Assembly (NCBI GenBank): GCA_021297895.1
Contig: JAJTHN010000036.1
Coordinates: 16,390-80,389 of the forward strand
Direction of reading: 5' to 3'
DNA: 64,000 nucleotides
From: Phycisphaeraceae bacterium
GTDB taxonomy: Bacteria > Planctomycetota > Phycisphaerae > Phycisphaerales > UBA1924
Of this stretch, positions 51,342 through 59,717 are shown in pieces. Every line of letters starts with the position of its first letter. Position 1 is the stretch's first letter. The notes below the pieces were generated by a model. That model did no database searches and was not told the origin of the DNA. It saw only the letters and a program-made list of their open reading frames with translations. The translations under genes and the position numbers were made by a program.

Positions 51342-51746
51342 ATGACCGGCAGACTTTCGGGAACCCGCTTCGTCCTGGTGGACGACGACAATGATGTTCT
51401 CGAAGCCATGGATGCGGCCATCCGCAGCGAAGGGGCCGAGACACGCTGCGTGCGCGACGGCAACGACGCCGTGCTCGCGGTGCAGGAAGAAGACCCGGAC
51501 GTGGTGCTGCTGGACATGATGCTGCCAGGACGCTCGGGCTTTCTGGTGCTCGAGAAGATCAAGGGGTACGAGGACGCTCCGATCGTCATCATGCTCACGG
51601 CCAACGAGGGGCGACGCCACCAGATGTACGCCGAGAGCCTTGGTGTCGATGGATACCTCGTCAAGCCCGTGCCGCTGGATCGGCTGATCACCACGTGTCT
51701 GGACCTGCTGGCCAAGCAGGATGCCGAAGACGGGCCGGAGGCGTGA
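51342..51746 (+). CDS. Single-domain response regulator (CheY-like)
   Basis: 134 residues from the ATG at 51342 (GGAG 7 bases upstream). All receiver signatures are present: acidic cluster VDDDND, phospho-acceptor Asp in VVLLDMMLPG, Thr in IVIMLTANEG and Lys in YLVKPVPLD. There is no output domain, so it acts through protein contacts or in a phosphorelay. No kinase is adjacent. It ends 6 bases before the convergent ABC ATPase gene. Confidence 0.9.
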   Translation: MTGRLSGTRFVLVDDDNDVLEAMDAAIRSEGAETRCVRDGNDAVLAVQEEDPDVVLLDMMLPGRSGFLVLEKIKGYEDAPIVIMLTANEGRRHQMYAESLGVDGYLVKPVPLDRLITTCLDLLAKQDAEDGPEA

Positions 51747-51752
51747 GTCGCG

Positions 51753-52718
51753 TCAGTTGACCACGCCCTTGGTCAGGCGGAGGAACGCATCCTCAAGCTT
51801 GGCGGCCCGGGGCTCGAAGGCGGCGATCCGCGCGCCCGAGTCGATGAGCAACTTGAGCACGAAGTGGTGCGACGCCGGGCGTCCGTCCTCCGCGTCGGCG
51901 AGGTTCACGATCAGCTGCTCGCCCTCGCGCGACACTCCCGTGAGCCGCTTATCGCTCGACAGCAGCGCGTGAGCACGGTCGAGGCTCAGGGCCTCGGGCT
52001 CATCGGCGCCCGCGGATTCGAGACTGATGGCGATGGTCTGGCCCAGGCGCGCGCGGCTCATGGCCTCGGCCACCGGCCCGGCAAAGAGCAACTTGCCGCG
52101 TTCGATGATCCCGATGCTCGTGACCATCTCGGCCAGTTCGCTGAGGATGTGCGAACTGACCATGAGGCACTTGCCCATGCGCCGAAGCTCCAGGAGCAGT
52201 TCGCGGAGTTCGATTCGCGCGCGAGGGTCCAGGCCGCTGGCCGGCTCATCCAGGAGCAGGACCTTCGGGTCGTGCAGCAGCAGGCGTGCGACGCCCAGGC
52301 GTTGCTGCATGCCGCGGGAGAGCGAGTCGACCATCGCGTGCTGCTTGTCGGTCAGATCGGTCAGTTGCAGCACGCTGTCGATGGTCGAGCGGCGCTTGGC
52401 CCGCTCGATCCCGAAAGCCGCGGCGAAGAACTGCAGGTACTCATGCACGGTCAGGTCGTCGTACACACCGAGGAAGTCGGGCATGTATCCCAGCAGCCGC
52501 TTGACGCGTTCGCCCTCGCGGACCGCATCGATGCCGCAGACATGCGCGGATCCGGAGTCGGGCGAGAGAAGCCCGGCGAGGACCTTCATGGTGGTGCTCT
52601 TGCCGGCGCCGTTGGGGCCGATGAACCCGAAGAGTTCTCCCGGGCCGATGGACAGGGAGAGGTTGTCCAGCGCGACCAGTCCGCCGAAGCGCTTGTTGAG
52701 GCCCTTGATCTCGATCAC
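51753..52718 (-). CDS. ABC transporter ATP-binding protein
   Basis: 321 residues. Motifs: Walker A IGPNGAGKSTTMK (~38), signature LSRGMQQRLG (~135), Walker B VLLLDEPASGLDP (~155) and H-loop VSSHILSEL (~190). The family is the NatA/GldA type with a C-terminal ~90-residue extension. Its start overlaps the end of the upstream large membrane protein gene by 4 bases, so the two are coupled. No ABC permease gene is seen nearby; the partner may be that unusual membrane protein or a distant permease. Confidence 0.92.
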   Translation of the reverse strand: MIEIKGLNKRFGGLVALDNLSLSIGPGELFGFIGPNGAGKSTTMKVLAGLLSPDSGSAHVCGIDAVREGERVKRLLGYMPDFLGVYDDLTVHEYLQFFAAAFGIERAKRRSTIDSVLQLTDLTDKQHAMVDSLSRGMQQRLGVARLLLHDPKVLLLDEPASGLDPRARIELRELLLELRRMGKCLMVSSHILSELAEMVTSIGIIERGKLLFAGPVAEAMSRARLGQTIAISLESAGADEPEALSLDRAHALLSSDKRLTGVSREGEQLIVNLADAEDGRPASHHFVLKLLIDSGARIAAFEPRAAKLEDAFLRLTKGVVN

Positions 52719-55126
52719 GGTTGATCTCCGCGTGGAGCGTTCACGCCGATGGGAATCGCCAGGCGATATTCACGAAGAACCCGCGTGTCGGCGCCGCGGA
52801 CGACGGTCGGAGTCGTGTCGTCTGCGGGCGAGTGCTGCGCGGAGAGCACGAGCACCGCCCAGCCGTCCGCACGCGCATAAGCCGCCAGCGCACTTCGACG
52901 TCCCGATGCCCCGGCGAACCGGGCGAGCATCGCTTCATCGAGGGTTCCATCGACCGACAGACTCGCCGGGGACGTCGGTATGCCGGCTCGCAGCGTCAGC
53001 GCTCCGCGGGAATCGACTTGCAACGGCTCGCGCGAATCGGCACCGACCCAACTGCCTGTGTTCTGCGTGATCAGCGCGTATCGGCTCAGAGTCATGCCCG
53101 CGGGCAGGCCCGAAAGGCGCACGACGAGTTTGTCGCCTTCACGCACGATCGACCCGCGCGGCGCGGGCACGAGGCCGCGATCGGCAAAGCACCGCAGCGA
53201 CCACTGGCGCAGTTGTGTCAGCACCCGGTTCGGCAGGACGCCGGGACGATCGCTGTCCGTTCGCGGGCCCTGTCCGGCCGCGGCCTCGGGCAGCGCGATG
53301 CCCCACTCTGCGGATGCGGCGCCGACGACACCGAGCCGCTGGGTGAACATCGCCGAGGGTGTGAGCATCGAGGCATTGCCGTAGAACGAACCGGGGGCCA
53401 CGCCGTGAACCCACGTTCCCGCTGCGTAGTTCTCGACGCCCGCTCGCTGGCTGGCGTTGCTGAAGACCGCGGTGATGCCCGAGCGCACGCCGAGGCTCGG
53501 CGTATCGCCGCCCGGGATGACCGCGTCGATCAGCTCCACACGGTCGCTGAGGGTCTGGTCCGTCCGGATCAGCAGCGACGGCGCGACGGTCGCGATCGCA
53601 CCGGCGATGATGATCCAAAGTGCCGCGGTCGCCAGCGACCACTGGCGACGCTTGAGCCGACCGAGAACGAAGTAGTCCACCGGCCCGAGCATGACGATCA
53701 GGCCCACGAAGATCACGCCCACCGCGATGAACGGCATGTAGCCGACCTCGGGCACGCGGCTGATGCGCTCGATCGCCGAATTCAGCGCGTCGCTCTCCTG
53801 CGATGCGCCCACCGACATCCACGGCCGATCGACTTCCGTCGGCGGCTGGCGCTCGATGATCTCGCGGACGGCTCGCCGCCAGAGCAGGGCGCTCGCGTCG
53901 GCATCGACGCTCGCGGGGACTCGCGCGGGGTCGAAGCCGAGCAGCGTGACCGCGCCGAGCCCCGCGGGACCGGAAACCATCAGGAACTCGCCACCGTCGA
54001 CGGCGAGCGAGGACTTCCAGGGGCGGAGCACCGATGCCGCGGAGTTCAGCCGGATGCGTCGCATCGGAAGCGAGTCGTTGCCGCGCCGCACGCGGTCGGG
54101 GTCATCGCTCATGGCCGCGAGAACCTCGCCCGGGGGCGCGGCGCGGAGGGTCTCGCCCAGCGTGATGCCGGCGGCGATGTCGCGCGGGAGCCATCGCGAC
54201 CAGTTCGCGCCCGGCGAATCGGCGACGATCACGAGCCGGCCACCGGTGAGCACCCACTCACGCACCGCCCGCAGCCTCGGCTCATCCAGCGACTCCGCCT
54301 GATCCGCGTCGACGATCAGCAGCCAGAGACCATCGAACGCCATGCCGGCGGTCGGCAGGTTCGCGGCACGCAGCGATGTTGCGGGAACATCCGGCTCGGA
54401 GTTCTGGCCACGACCGTCGGTCCGCGCTCCGCTCGGGATGCCGCCTTCCTCGCTTGAGCGCGGGATCGGCAGCACGCGATTGACCGCGATGCTCCAGCCG
54501 GACCGCGTTCCGGCGAGCACTCCGACGTGCGGCTGGGCCTCCGGCTCGATGCGTCCCAACGACAGCGAGTCGTCCGAGAAGTTCTCGATTCTCGTCGAGT
54601 AGACACGCCCCCCATCTCGGAAGACCTCGACTTCGATCGCGTCGAGCATCTGCGAGGGGTTGATCATCGCCGTCACGCTGACGCGGGCGCCGGATCTTGC
54701 GACGATCGGCACATCCACCACCGCGCGCTGCGTCTGATCCTGCGGGAATGTCAGCCGCACGAGCCCCTCGAGCGCATCCGGGCCGTTGACAAAGTTCAGG
54801 CGGAGCGGGTTCCAACGCTCGGCGATCATGCTGCCGGTGAGCCCGGGATCGATCGACGCCAGCGACAGACCAAACCGATCAAGTTCCCGCGCGACACGCT
54901 GCGCATCGGTCGCGCCGATCTCCGCCTCAGGCTCGGCGGCGGGCGCGGCATCCTGTGCACGGGCCGCGGAGGTCGGCAACGCGAGCAGCGTCGCCAGCGC
55001 AAGGAGCATCGCGGCCAGAACCGAGCGCGGGCCGATGAGTTGCCCGAGCGAACAAAGCGTCGCGTGCGCCGGCGCGGGCCGGGTCAGGCGTTGGTCGCGA
55101 TGGTCGACGCGCAAAGGGCCTCCCAC
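52715..55126 (-). CDS. Large exported protein with two mid-protein membrane helices, partner of an ABC ATPase
   Basis: 803 residues if started at the GTG at 55126, which overlaps the upstream epimerase by 43 bases; an ATG at 55009 is the alternative. A signal-like helix (VLAAMLLALATLLALPTSAARA) is followed by a ~390-residue extracytoplasmic part with an amidotransferase-like Rossmann segment (LRAVREWVLTGGRLVIVADS). Near 470-540 there is a double helix motif, GVIFVGLIVMLGPVDYFVLGRL and AALWIIIAGAIATVAPSLL. The GPVDYFVLGRLKRR motif recurs in exported proteins beside ABC ATPases in many bacteria. The C-terminal ~260 residues are again exported. Function unknown; an energised envelope or surface-modification complex is possible. 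Confidence 0.68.
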   Translation of the reverse strand: MGGPLRVDHRDQRLTRPAPAHATLCSLGQLIGPRSVLAAMLLALATLLALPTSAARAQDAAPAAEPEAEIGATDAQRVARELDRFGLSLASIDPGLTGSMIAERWNPLRLNFVNGPDALEGLVRLTFPQDQTQRAVVDVPIVARSGARVSVTAMINPSQMLDAIEVEVFRDGGRVYSTRIENFSDDSLSLGRIEPEAQPHVGVLAGTRSGWSIAVNRVLPIPRSSEEGGIPSGARTDGRGQNSEPDVPATSLRAANLPTAGMAFDGLWLLIVDADQAESLDEPRLRAVREWVLTGGRLVIVADSPGANWSRWLPRDIAAGITLGETLRAAPPGEVLAAMSDDPDRVRRGNDSLPMRRIRLNSAASVLRPWKSSLAVDGGEFLMVSGPAGLGAVTLLGFDPARVPASVDADASALLWRRAVREIIERQPPTEVDRPWMSVGASQESDALNSAIERISRVPEVGYMPFIAVGVIFVGLIVMLGPVDYFVLGRLKRRQWSLATAALWIIIAGAIATVAPSLLIRTDQTLSDRVELIDAVIPGGDTPSLGVRSGITAVFSNASQRAGVENYAAGTWVHGVAPGSFYGNASMLTPSAMFTQRLGVVGAASAEWGIALPEAAAGQGPRTDSDRPGVLPNRVLTQLRQWSLRCFADRGLVPAPRGSIVREGDKLVVRLSGLPAGMTLSRYALITQNTGSWVGADSREPLQVDSRGALTLRAGIPTSPASLSVDGTLDEAMLARFAGASGRRSALAAYARADGWAVLVLSAQHSPADDTTPTVVRGADTRVLREYRLAIPIGVNAPRGDQP

Positions 55127-56166
55127 TGACGTTGCACCCCGACGAGGAACGAGGTCGCGGGAGCATACCCCAGTTCCGTCCGTGCGCGTGAAAGATCCGC
55201 GAAGGTCCGCTCGACGTCGCCCGCACGCGCCGGCCGCGGGTCCAGCCGCATGGGCGTGCCGACGACGCGTTCGATGGTCGCGAGCATGTCGCGGAGGGTC
55301 ACGGGCGAGGAGTTGCCGAGATTCCAGATGCGATAGCCGTGGGCGTCGATGCGTTCATACGCGCGGAGGACGCCGTCGACGATGTCGTCGACGAATGTGT
55401 AATCGCGGGAACTGTTCAGGTCGCCGAAGACGGGGATCACACCGCCCGCGCGGGCCAGACGCATGAACAGGGCGATGGCCAGATCGGGCCGCTGCCGCGG
55501 GCCGAAGACCGTGAAGAAGCGCAGCATCGCCGTTGGCATCGCGGTCAGGTGGTGATGCGTGAAACCGATGACCTCGCACGCTCGCTTGGTCGCGGCATAG
55601 GGCGAGATGGGCCGCGATACATCCAGTTCCTCGTGAAACGGCGCGACCGGGCAGTTTCCGTAGACCGAACTGCTGCTGGCGGCGACGACCCGCTTGAGGC
55701 CGTGCCGATGGGCCTGTGCGAGCACAACGCTCGTGGCCATGATGTTCGCGCGGGCGTACCCGACGGGGTCATCGACGCTCGGCCGAACTCCGGCCTTGCC
55801 CGCGAGATGAATCACGCCCGCTCGATGCGCCAGGTCCTGGCGTGCGAACAACCCGGCCACGGCCGGTTCGTCGGCCAGATCCAGCCGCACAAGTTCGAAC
55901 GTCCCCGTGTTCGGCGCCAGACACGCCGATTCGATCGCACGCACATTGGCGAGCTTCGCCGACTCGTCGTAGAACGGGTCGAAGTTGTCCACGCCGATCA
56001 CGCGCACGCCGCGGCCGACCAGCGCCATCGCGACGTGCGAACCAATGAAGCCAGCGGCTCCGGTAAGGACTACCGGCGATCGCCACGCCGCGGCCCCGGC
56101 GGGCTGGGCAGTACCGGAATGGAGCGGATCGTCGTGCGACACGGACGAAAGAGCGTAGCCAAACAC
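55084..56166 (-). CDS. NAD-dependent sugar epimerase/dehydratase (UDP-glucuronate 4-epimerase type)
   Basis: 360 residues from a GTG at 56166; a GTG at 56142 is possible and the longer frame to 56304 lacks family similarity. Rossmann motif VVLTGAAGFIGSHVA, VDNFDPFYDESAK, the catalytic VAASSSSVYGN plus YAATK (Tyr and Lys), and NSSRDYTFVDDIVDGV are all characteristic of UDP-glucose/UDP-glucuronate 4-epimerases. The enzyme would interconvert nucleotide sugars for envelope polysaccharide or LPS. First gene of an apparent three-gene unit with the large membrane protein and the ABC ATPase. Confidence 0.88.
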   Translation of the reverse strand: MFGYALSSVSHDDPLHSGTAQPAGAAAWRSPVVLTGAAGFIGSHVAMALVGRGVRVIGVDNFDPFYDESAKLANVRAIESACLAPNTGTFELVRLDLADEPAVAGLFARQDLAHRAGVIHLAGKAGVRPSVDDPVGYARANIMATSVVLAQAHRHGLKRVVAASSSSVYGNCPVAPFHEELDVSRPISPYAATKRACEVIGFTHHHLTAMPTAMLRFFTVFGPRQRPDLAIALFMRLARAGGVIPVFGDLNSSRDYTFVDDIVDGVLRAYERIDAHGYRIWNLGNSSPVTLRDMLATIERVVGTPMRLDPRPARAGDVERTFADLSRARTELGYAPATSFLVGVQRQWEALCASTIATNA

Positions 56167-56397
56167 GCGGCCCTGGCCGGGATGGCGATCATCGCCAGCT
56201 TGATATGTCGACGCCTGGGTCGCGGGCGATTGAGCCGGCTCGTGCGAGGGACCGAGGCGTGTCGCCGCAGGCTGCGCGCCGCAAAGCACGACGCGGCCGG
56301 ACACTCACACCGGAAACGTTTCCTCAGGGACTCCCGCGTGAATACGGCGGTATGCGCCCTCAAAGGCAGGGAGGGAATGATCCGCTCACCCGCGAAA

Positions 56398-56440
56398 TCC
56401 AAAAACAAAGCAGGGCGCCATCGTAAGACAGCGCCCCGCT
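56398..56440 (-). terminator. Terminator of the candidate small RNA
   Basis: AGCGGGGCGC and GCGCCCTGCT (10 bp with one G-U) flank a 12-base loop; the minus-strand RNA then runs into TTGTTTTTGG. Confidence 0.6.
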
Positions 56441-56550
56441 GGAGGAGAGAGAGATCTTTGCTATCTTACCAACTTCCCGTTGGCAAGTGGTGCGTCATCA
56501 AGAAACCGTGAGCCTCACTCCTCGCACTCCATTCTTCTCCGCGACACGAC
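56398..56550 (-). ncRNA. Candidate ~150-nt small RNA with C-rich anti-Shine-Dalgarno stretch
   Basis: A promoter (56584-56557) and an intrinsic terminator (56440-56398) face the same way with no credible ORF between them. The transcript would contain a small hairpin CCAAC-GGGAA-GTTGG (56483-56469) and, just before the terminator stem, an unpaired CUCUCUCUCCUCC (56453-56441) complementary to GGAGGAG-type ribosome sites. Single-stranded C-rich motifs next to a terminator are typical of trans-acting sRNAs in other bacteria. A 10-codon frame (MTHHLPTGSW) is present but probably not translated. No known RNA family was recognised. Confidence 0.45.
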
Positions 56551-56556
56551 TGTACC

Positions 56557-56584
56557 AGTTTAGCACAGATTTTGGATTCGCCAA
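56557..56584 (-). promoter_or_regulatory. Candidate promoter of the small RNA
   Basis: TTGGCG (56584-56579), 16-base spacer, TAAACT (56562-56557); each hexamer matches 4 of 6. A TGTACCA element (56551-56557) overlaps the -10 edge and start site. Confidence 0.45.
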
Positions 56585-56642
56585 GAATTCATCGAGAAAT
56601 TTCTGATTTTCTGCCTTTGGAGCGAGAATTTCAGGATCTGAA

Positions 56643-56660
56643 TGTACCAAAATGGTACCA
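56643..56660. promoter_or_regulatory. Inverted repeat GTACCA-AAA-TGGTAC
   Basis: Perfect inverted repeat with arms at 56644-56649 and 56653-56658. It extends to TGTACCA/TGGTACCA. Together with the single TGTACCA at 56551 it forms a set of three half-sites 60-100 bases around the small RNA promoter, as expected for a specific DNA-binding regulator. Confidence 0.45.
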
Positions 56661-56759
56661 CATCGCCGAATTCATGATGCTCTGAGCGCGGGAGCAAAAA
56701 CCCGCGCCAACCCGGTGGGATCCGTGTCCTGAATTGATGGCAAATGGGCCAAAAAACAA

Positions 56760-56788
56760 GCCCGAGACCGGCAAAACCGGTCTCGGGC
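56760..56788 (-). terminator. Terminator of the charged secreted-protein gene
   Basis: GCCCGAGACCGG-CAAAA-CCGGTCTCGGGC, a perfect 12-bp stem; the minus strand then reads TTGTTTTTTGG. About 70 bases after the stop codon. Confidence 0.9.
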
Positions 56789-56856
56789 GAAGGAGGACGC
56801 GAAATTCACCAAGTTTTAGGTACTCGTTCGCAAGAAATCTCCGGGCAAACTGTGGA

Positions 56857-57897
56857 TTACTCGGGCTTCGGGGGCGGCGGCATCTCCGGACGACCGCGGC
56901 GACGCTCAGGATTGCCCTCCGGACCGCCCGGACCGCCGGGGCCTCCGGGGCCTCCGGGCCCACCCGCACCACCCGGGCGACCGGGGCGACCTTCGCGTAG
57001 TCGGTTGATCAGCTGCTCGCGCTGCTCGGGGGTCATTTCCTGCAGGCGGCGGAGGAGCGCATCGCGACGCTCCGGCGGCATCTCGTTGATGCGCCGCTCG
57101 ATCGCCTCTCGCTGCTCCTGGGGCACATCGGCCAGAGCCTTGCGCAGCGCTTCGGGATCCGCAGGTGCCGCGGGCGGAGCGTTCTCCGGTCGGCCAGCAT
57201 TCCCGGGGCCCTCCTTGCCGCCGTCCTTGCCGGTACGACGGCGGAGATAGTCCTCATCGCGGCGCTTCTGCTCCTCCGCACGGAACTTGTCCAGACCGAC
57301 CTGCACGGCCTTCTGCTGATCCTCGCGGAGCAGGGCCCAGATCTTGGTCTGCACATCGCTGGCCTTGGGCGCGTTCTCGCGGATCTCGCGGGCGCGTTCC
57401 ATGAGTTTGGCGCGATCCTCCTCGCTCATCATCGGGTCGCCCATCGGACGGCCATCGCGCGGTCCGCCCTTCTGGCCATCGGTCTCGCGGCGAGCGGGAC
57501 GCTGGCCGCGATCCCCGCCGGCCTGGCGGATTCGCTGGAGTTCCTCGCGATGCTGCTCTTGGTACGCACGCACCGCGGACTCGAACTCGGCGGCGATCGC
57601 CTTGAACTTTTCGAGCTGCTCGGGCGTGGCCCGCACGGCTTCGGGGGCGTTCTCACCCAGCGACTCGTTGAGGATGCGCTGGAACGCGCGGGGCGGGATC
57701 TCCTGACCGGCGACGGCGCGGCGCTCGCGGGGCGCGAACGTGTCGCGCTGGCCCGGGATGCGCTGCGGATCAACCTTCGGCCCACCCAGATCGCCGGGGC
57801 CGCCCGGAGCGTTCTGCGGCTGGGCAAGGGCGATGGTCGAAGCAAAGCCCGCGGCCATGATGAGCGTGAACACGTTGACGATTCGGGTGCGAGACAT
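56857..57897 (-). CDS. Secreted, highly charged helical protein with collagen-like Gly-Pro tail
   Basis: 346 residues; ATG at 57897 preceded by a perfect AGGAGG with 5-base spacer. Signal peptide: VFTLIMAAGFASTIALA. The middle is rich in Arg, Glu, Gln and Lys and alpha-helical. It has LTXXQ-like or Spy/CpxP-like character in recurring PEQREQLINRLRE-type units (PQEQREAIERRINEMPPERRDALLRRLQEMTPEQREQ forms three ~17-residue repeats). A GGPGGPGGPGGPGG segment with Gly every third residue and an RGRPEMPPPPKPE tail close it. It may be a periplasmic chaperone-like or structural protein; I do not recognise a precise family. Own terminator downstream. Confidence 0.72.
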   Translation of the reverse strand: MSRTRIVNVFTLIMAAGFASTIALAQPQNAPGGPGDLGGPKVDPQRIPGQRDTFAPRERRAVAGQEIPPRAFQRILNESLGENAPEAVRATPEQLEKFKAIAAEFESAVRAYQEQHREELQRIRQAGGDRGQRPARRETDGQKGGPRDGRPMGDPMMSEEDRAKLMERAREIRENAPKASDVQTKIWALLREDQQKAVQVGLDKFRAEEQKRRDEDYLRRRTGKDGGKEGPGNAGRPENAPPAAPADPEALRKALADVPQEQREAIERRINEMPPERRDALLRRLQEMTPEQREQLINRLREGRPGRPGGAGGPGGPGGPGGPGGPEGNPERRRGRPEMPPPPKPE

Positions 57898-58328
57898 CGA
57901 AACCTCCTGTGACGTTTGGTCCGGGGTCGGACTTGTTGGGTTCGCCGGTGACGCCTTGAATCTTCCGGTCTGCCGCTGAGGTCATCGGCGATTCAGCAGC
58001 GTTCAATGCCCGACGCGTCCGTTTGGCCCCGCGGCGGGCGATCGACAGCAGAACGCGGCACCCGCGGGCGTATTGCCGAGGCGGCAAGAAAGATCGGACC
58101 CCTACCATCAGGCCATCACGCCGATTGATCCGCGAGAATTCGGGCGATTCTGGGCTCCATCGCGGGTTCGTCGGCGTGAGCGTTCACCGGGTTGCGCAGA
58201 CCCTCCAGACGCGCCAGGCGTCACAGAGCAATCCTCCGACGCGTATGTCGGGCGTTGCGGCGAACGGAGCGATTCTCACACACCGCGGCCGCGCCCCCGG
58301 GGCCGCCGCATGCCGGAGAGTACGAGCA
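57898..58328. other. Divergent intergenic region upstream of the Mrp-like gene
   Basis: 431 bases between two divergent genes. No protein gene is supported; frames crossing it are low complexity. A -35-like TTGAAC lies on the minus strand at ~58002 but without a good -10. Confidence 0.4.
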
Positions 58329-59594
58329 ATGTCGCTGTCCAAGGCCGACCTCATGACTGTGCTGGATCAGGTCACGTTCCCCGAGTCTGGCGGCGAGCCG
58401 ACCGGGCTTGTCGCAGCGGGACGAGTGACCAAGCTCGCCTCGTGCGACGGCGTGGTGTCCGTCGTCGTCAGCGCGCAAGACCTGAGCCCCGAAGCCCAGC
58501 ACACCCTGGCCGGAACGATCATCTCGGCGGTGCGCCGGCACGCGCAGAGCAGCGGCGCGGTGCTGACGCAGCTCAACGTCGATGTGGGTTTGGCGAAACT
58601 CAGCGCGAGCCCGAGCGCCGCCGCGGCGAACGCGAGTTCGGGCGTGAGCGCCGAGCCGCCGCGTGCGCCCCGCGTTGTGCCGCTGACGGTGAATCAGCCC
58701 GCACGGAATGCTGCGCCCGCGGCCGGGGCGGGCGGCCCTGGTGGCGCAGCGGCGCAGCGGGCCGCGCCGAGCCTGCCGGGCGTGAGGCACGTTGTCGCGG
58801 TTGGCGCGGGCAAGGGCGGCGTTGGCAAGAGCACCGTGGCGGTGAATCTGGCTGTGGGCCTGGCGCTCAAGGGGCACAGCGTGGGCCTGCTCGATGGCGA
58901 CATTTACGGCCCGTCGCTGCCGACGATGCTGGGGCTCGATGGTCTGCAGACCAACGTGATGGCCAACATGCTCCAGCCGTTTCTGGTGCACGGCGTCAAG
59001 GCGATGACCATCGGCAAGCTTGTGGACCCGGAGAAGCCGCTGATCTGGCGCGGGCCGATGGCGCACGGCGCTTTCAAGCAGTTGGTCGAGCAGACGCAGT
59101 GGGGCGAACTTGACTACTTGATTATCGATCTGCCGCCGGGGACGGGCGACGTGAGCCTGACGATGGCCCAGCTCCTGAAGTTGACGGGCGCGGTGGTGGT
59201 GTGCACGCCTCAGCAGGTGGCGCAGGACGACGCGATCCGCGCGCTGCGGATGTTCCAGCAGTTGGAGATCGAGATCCTGGGGGTGGTGGAGAACATGAGC
59301 TACTTCATCGCCGATGACATCCCCGCCAGTCAAGGCGGGCCGCGCGAGTACGACATCTTCGGCCGCGGCGGTGCCGAGCACATGGCTCAGCGCACCGGCG
59401 TGCCGTTCCTTGGCAGCGTGCCGATCACCATCAACCTTCGCCGCAACGGCGACGATGGGAACCCGTCGGCAAACTTCCACGGCGACACGCCGCTGAGCAG
59501 GGCGCTGAACACGATGGTGACGAACCTCGAGGGTCAGGTGGCACTGGCCAGCCTGCGAAGCGGCAACGCCGGACCCGTGCTGACGATCAGTTGA
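58329..59594 (+). CDS. Mrp/ApbC-family P-loop ATPase lacking the CxxC cluster motif
   Basis: 421 residues from the ATG at 58329. An N-terminal MIP18/DUF59-like domain (ADLMTVLDQVTFPESGGEP) is followed by an Ala/Pro linker. The Mrp ATPase core has VGAGKGGVGKSTVAVNLA (deviant Walker A), LLDGDIYGPSLPTMLGL, IWRGPM, DYLIIDLPPGTGDVSLTMAQ and VVCTPQQVAQDDAIRAL. Mrp proteins carry and transfer Fe-S clusters, using a CxxC that normally follows ENMSYF. Here the segment reads ENMSYFIADDIPASQGGPREYDIFGRGG, with both Cys missing. The protein may not bind a cluster in the usual way and may act on another substrate. Confidence 0.88.
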   Translation: MSLSKADLMTVLDQVTFPESGGEPTGLVAAGRVTKLASCDGVVSVVVSAQDLSPEAQHTLAGTIISAVRRHAQSSGAVLTQLNVDVGLAKLSASPSAAAANASSGVSAEPPRAPRVVPLTVNQPARNAAPAAGAGGPGGAAAQRAAPSLPGVRHVVAVGAGKGGVGKSTVAVNLAVGLALKGHSVGLLDGDIYGPSLPTMLGLDGLQTNVMANMLQPFLVHGVKAMTIGKLVDPEKPLIWRGPMAHGAFKQLVEQTQWGELDYLIIDLPPGTGDVSLTMAQLLKLTGAVVVCTPQQVAQDDAIRALRMFQQLEIEILGVVENMSYFIADDIPASQGGPREYDIFGRGGAEHMAQRTGVPFLGSVPITINLRRNGDDGNPSANFHGDTPLSRALNTMVTNLEGQVALASLRSGNAGPVLTIS

Positions 59595-59717
59595 TCGCCC
59601 GAGCCCATCGCGCTCTCGGACCTTCGTCCGGCCCTTCACGGGGAGCGTTCCGCGGGGTCGTTGTCCGCAGCGTCGCGGCGGGATGGCACATGCGCGGCAG
59701 CGCTGTAATCTGTGGGT

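Larger units (their letters stand above)
56167..56856. other. 690-base intergenic region, AT-rich in its middle
   Basis: Contains a candidate minus-strand small RNA with promoter and terminator, TGTACCA repeats and the terminator of the charged-protein gene. Bases ~56500-56700 are markedly less GC-rich than the surroundings. No protein gene could be supported on either strand. Confidence 0.5.

Noticed and set aside
56439..56620. Plus-strand frame ending ...FAKNSSRNF downstream of a GGAGGAG sequence
   Set aside because: There is no start codon at a suitable distance from GGAGGAG, and the codon usage is unlike the other genes; the sequence is better explained as the complement of the candidate sRNA's C-rich stretch.
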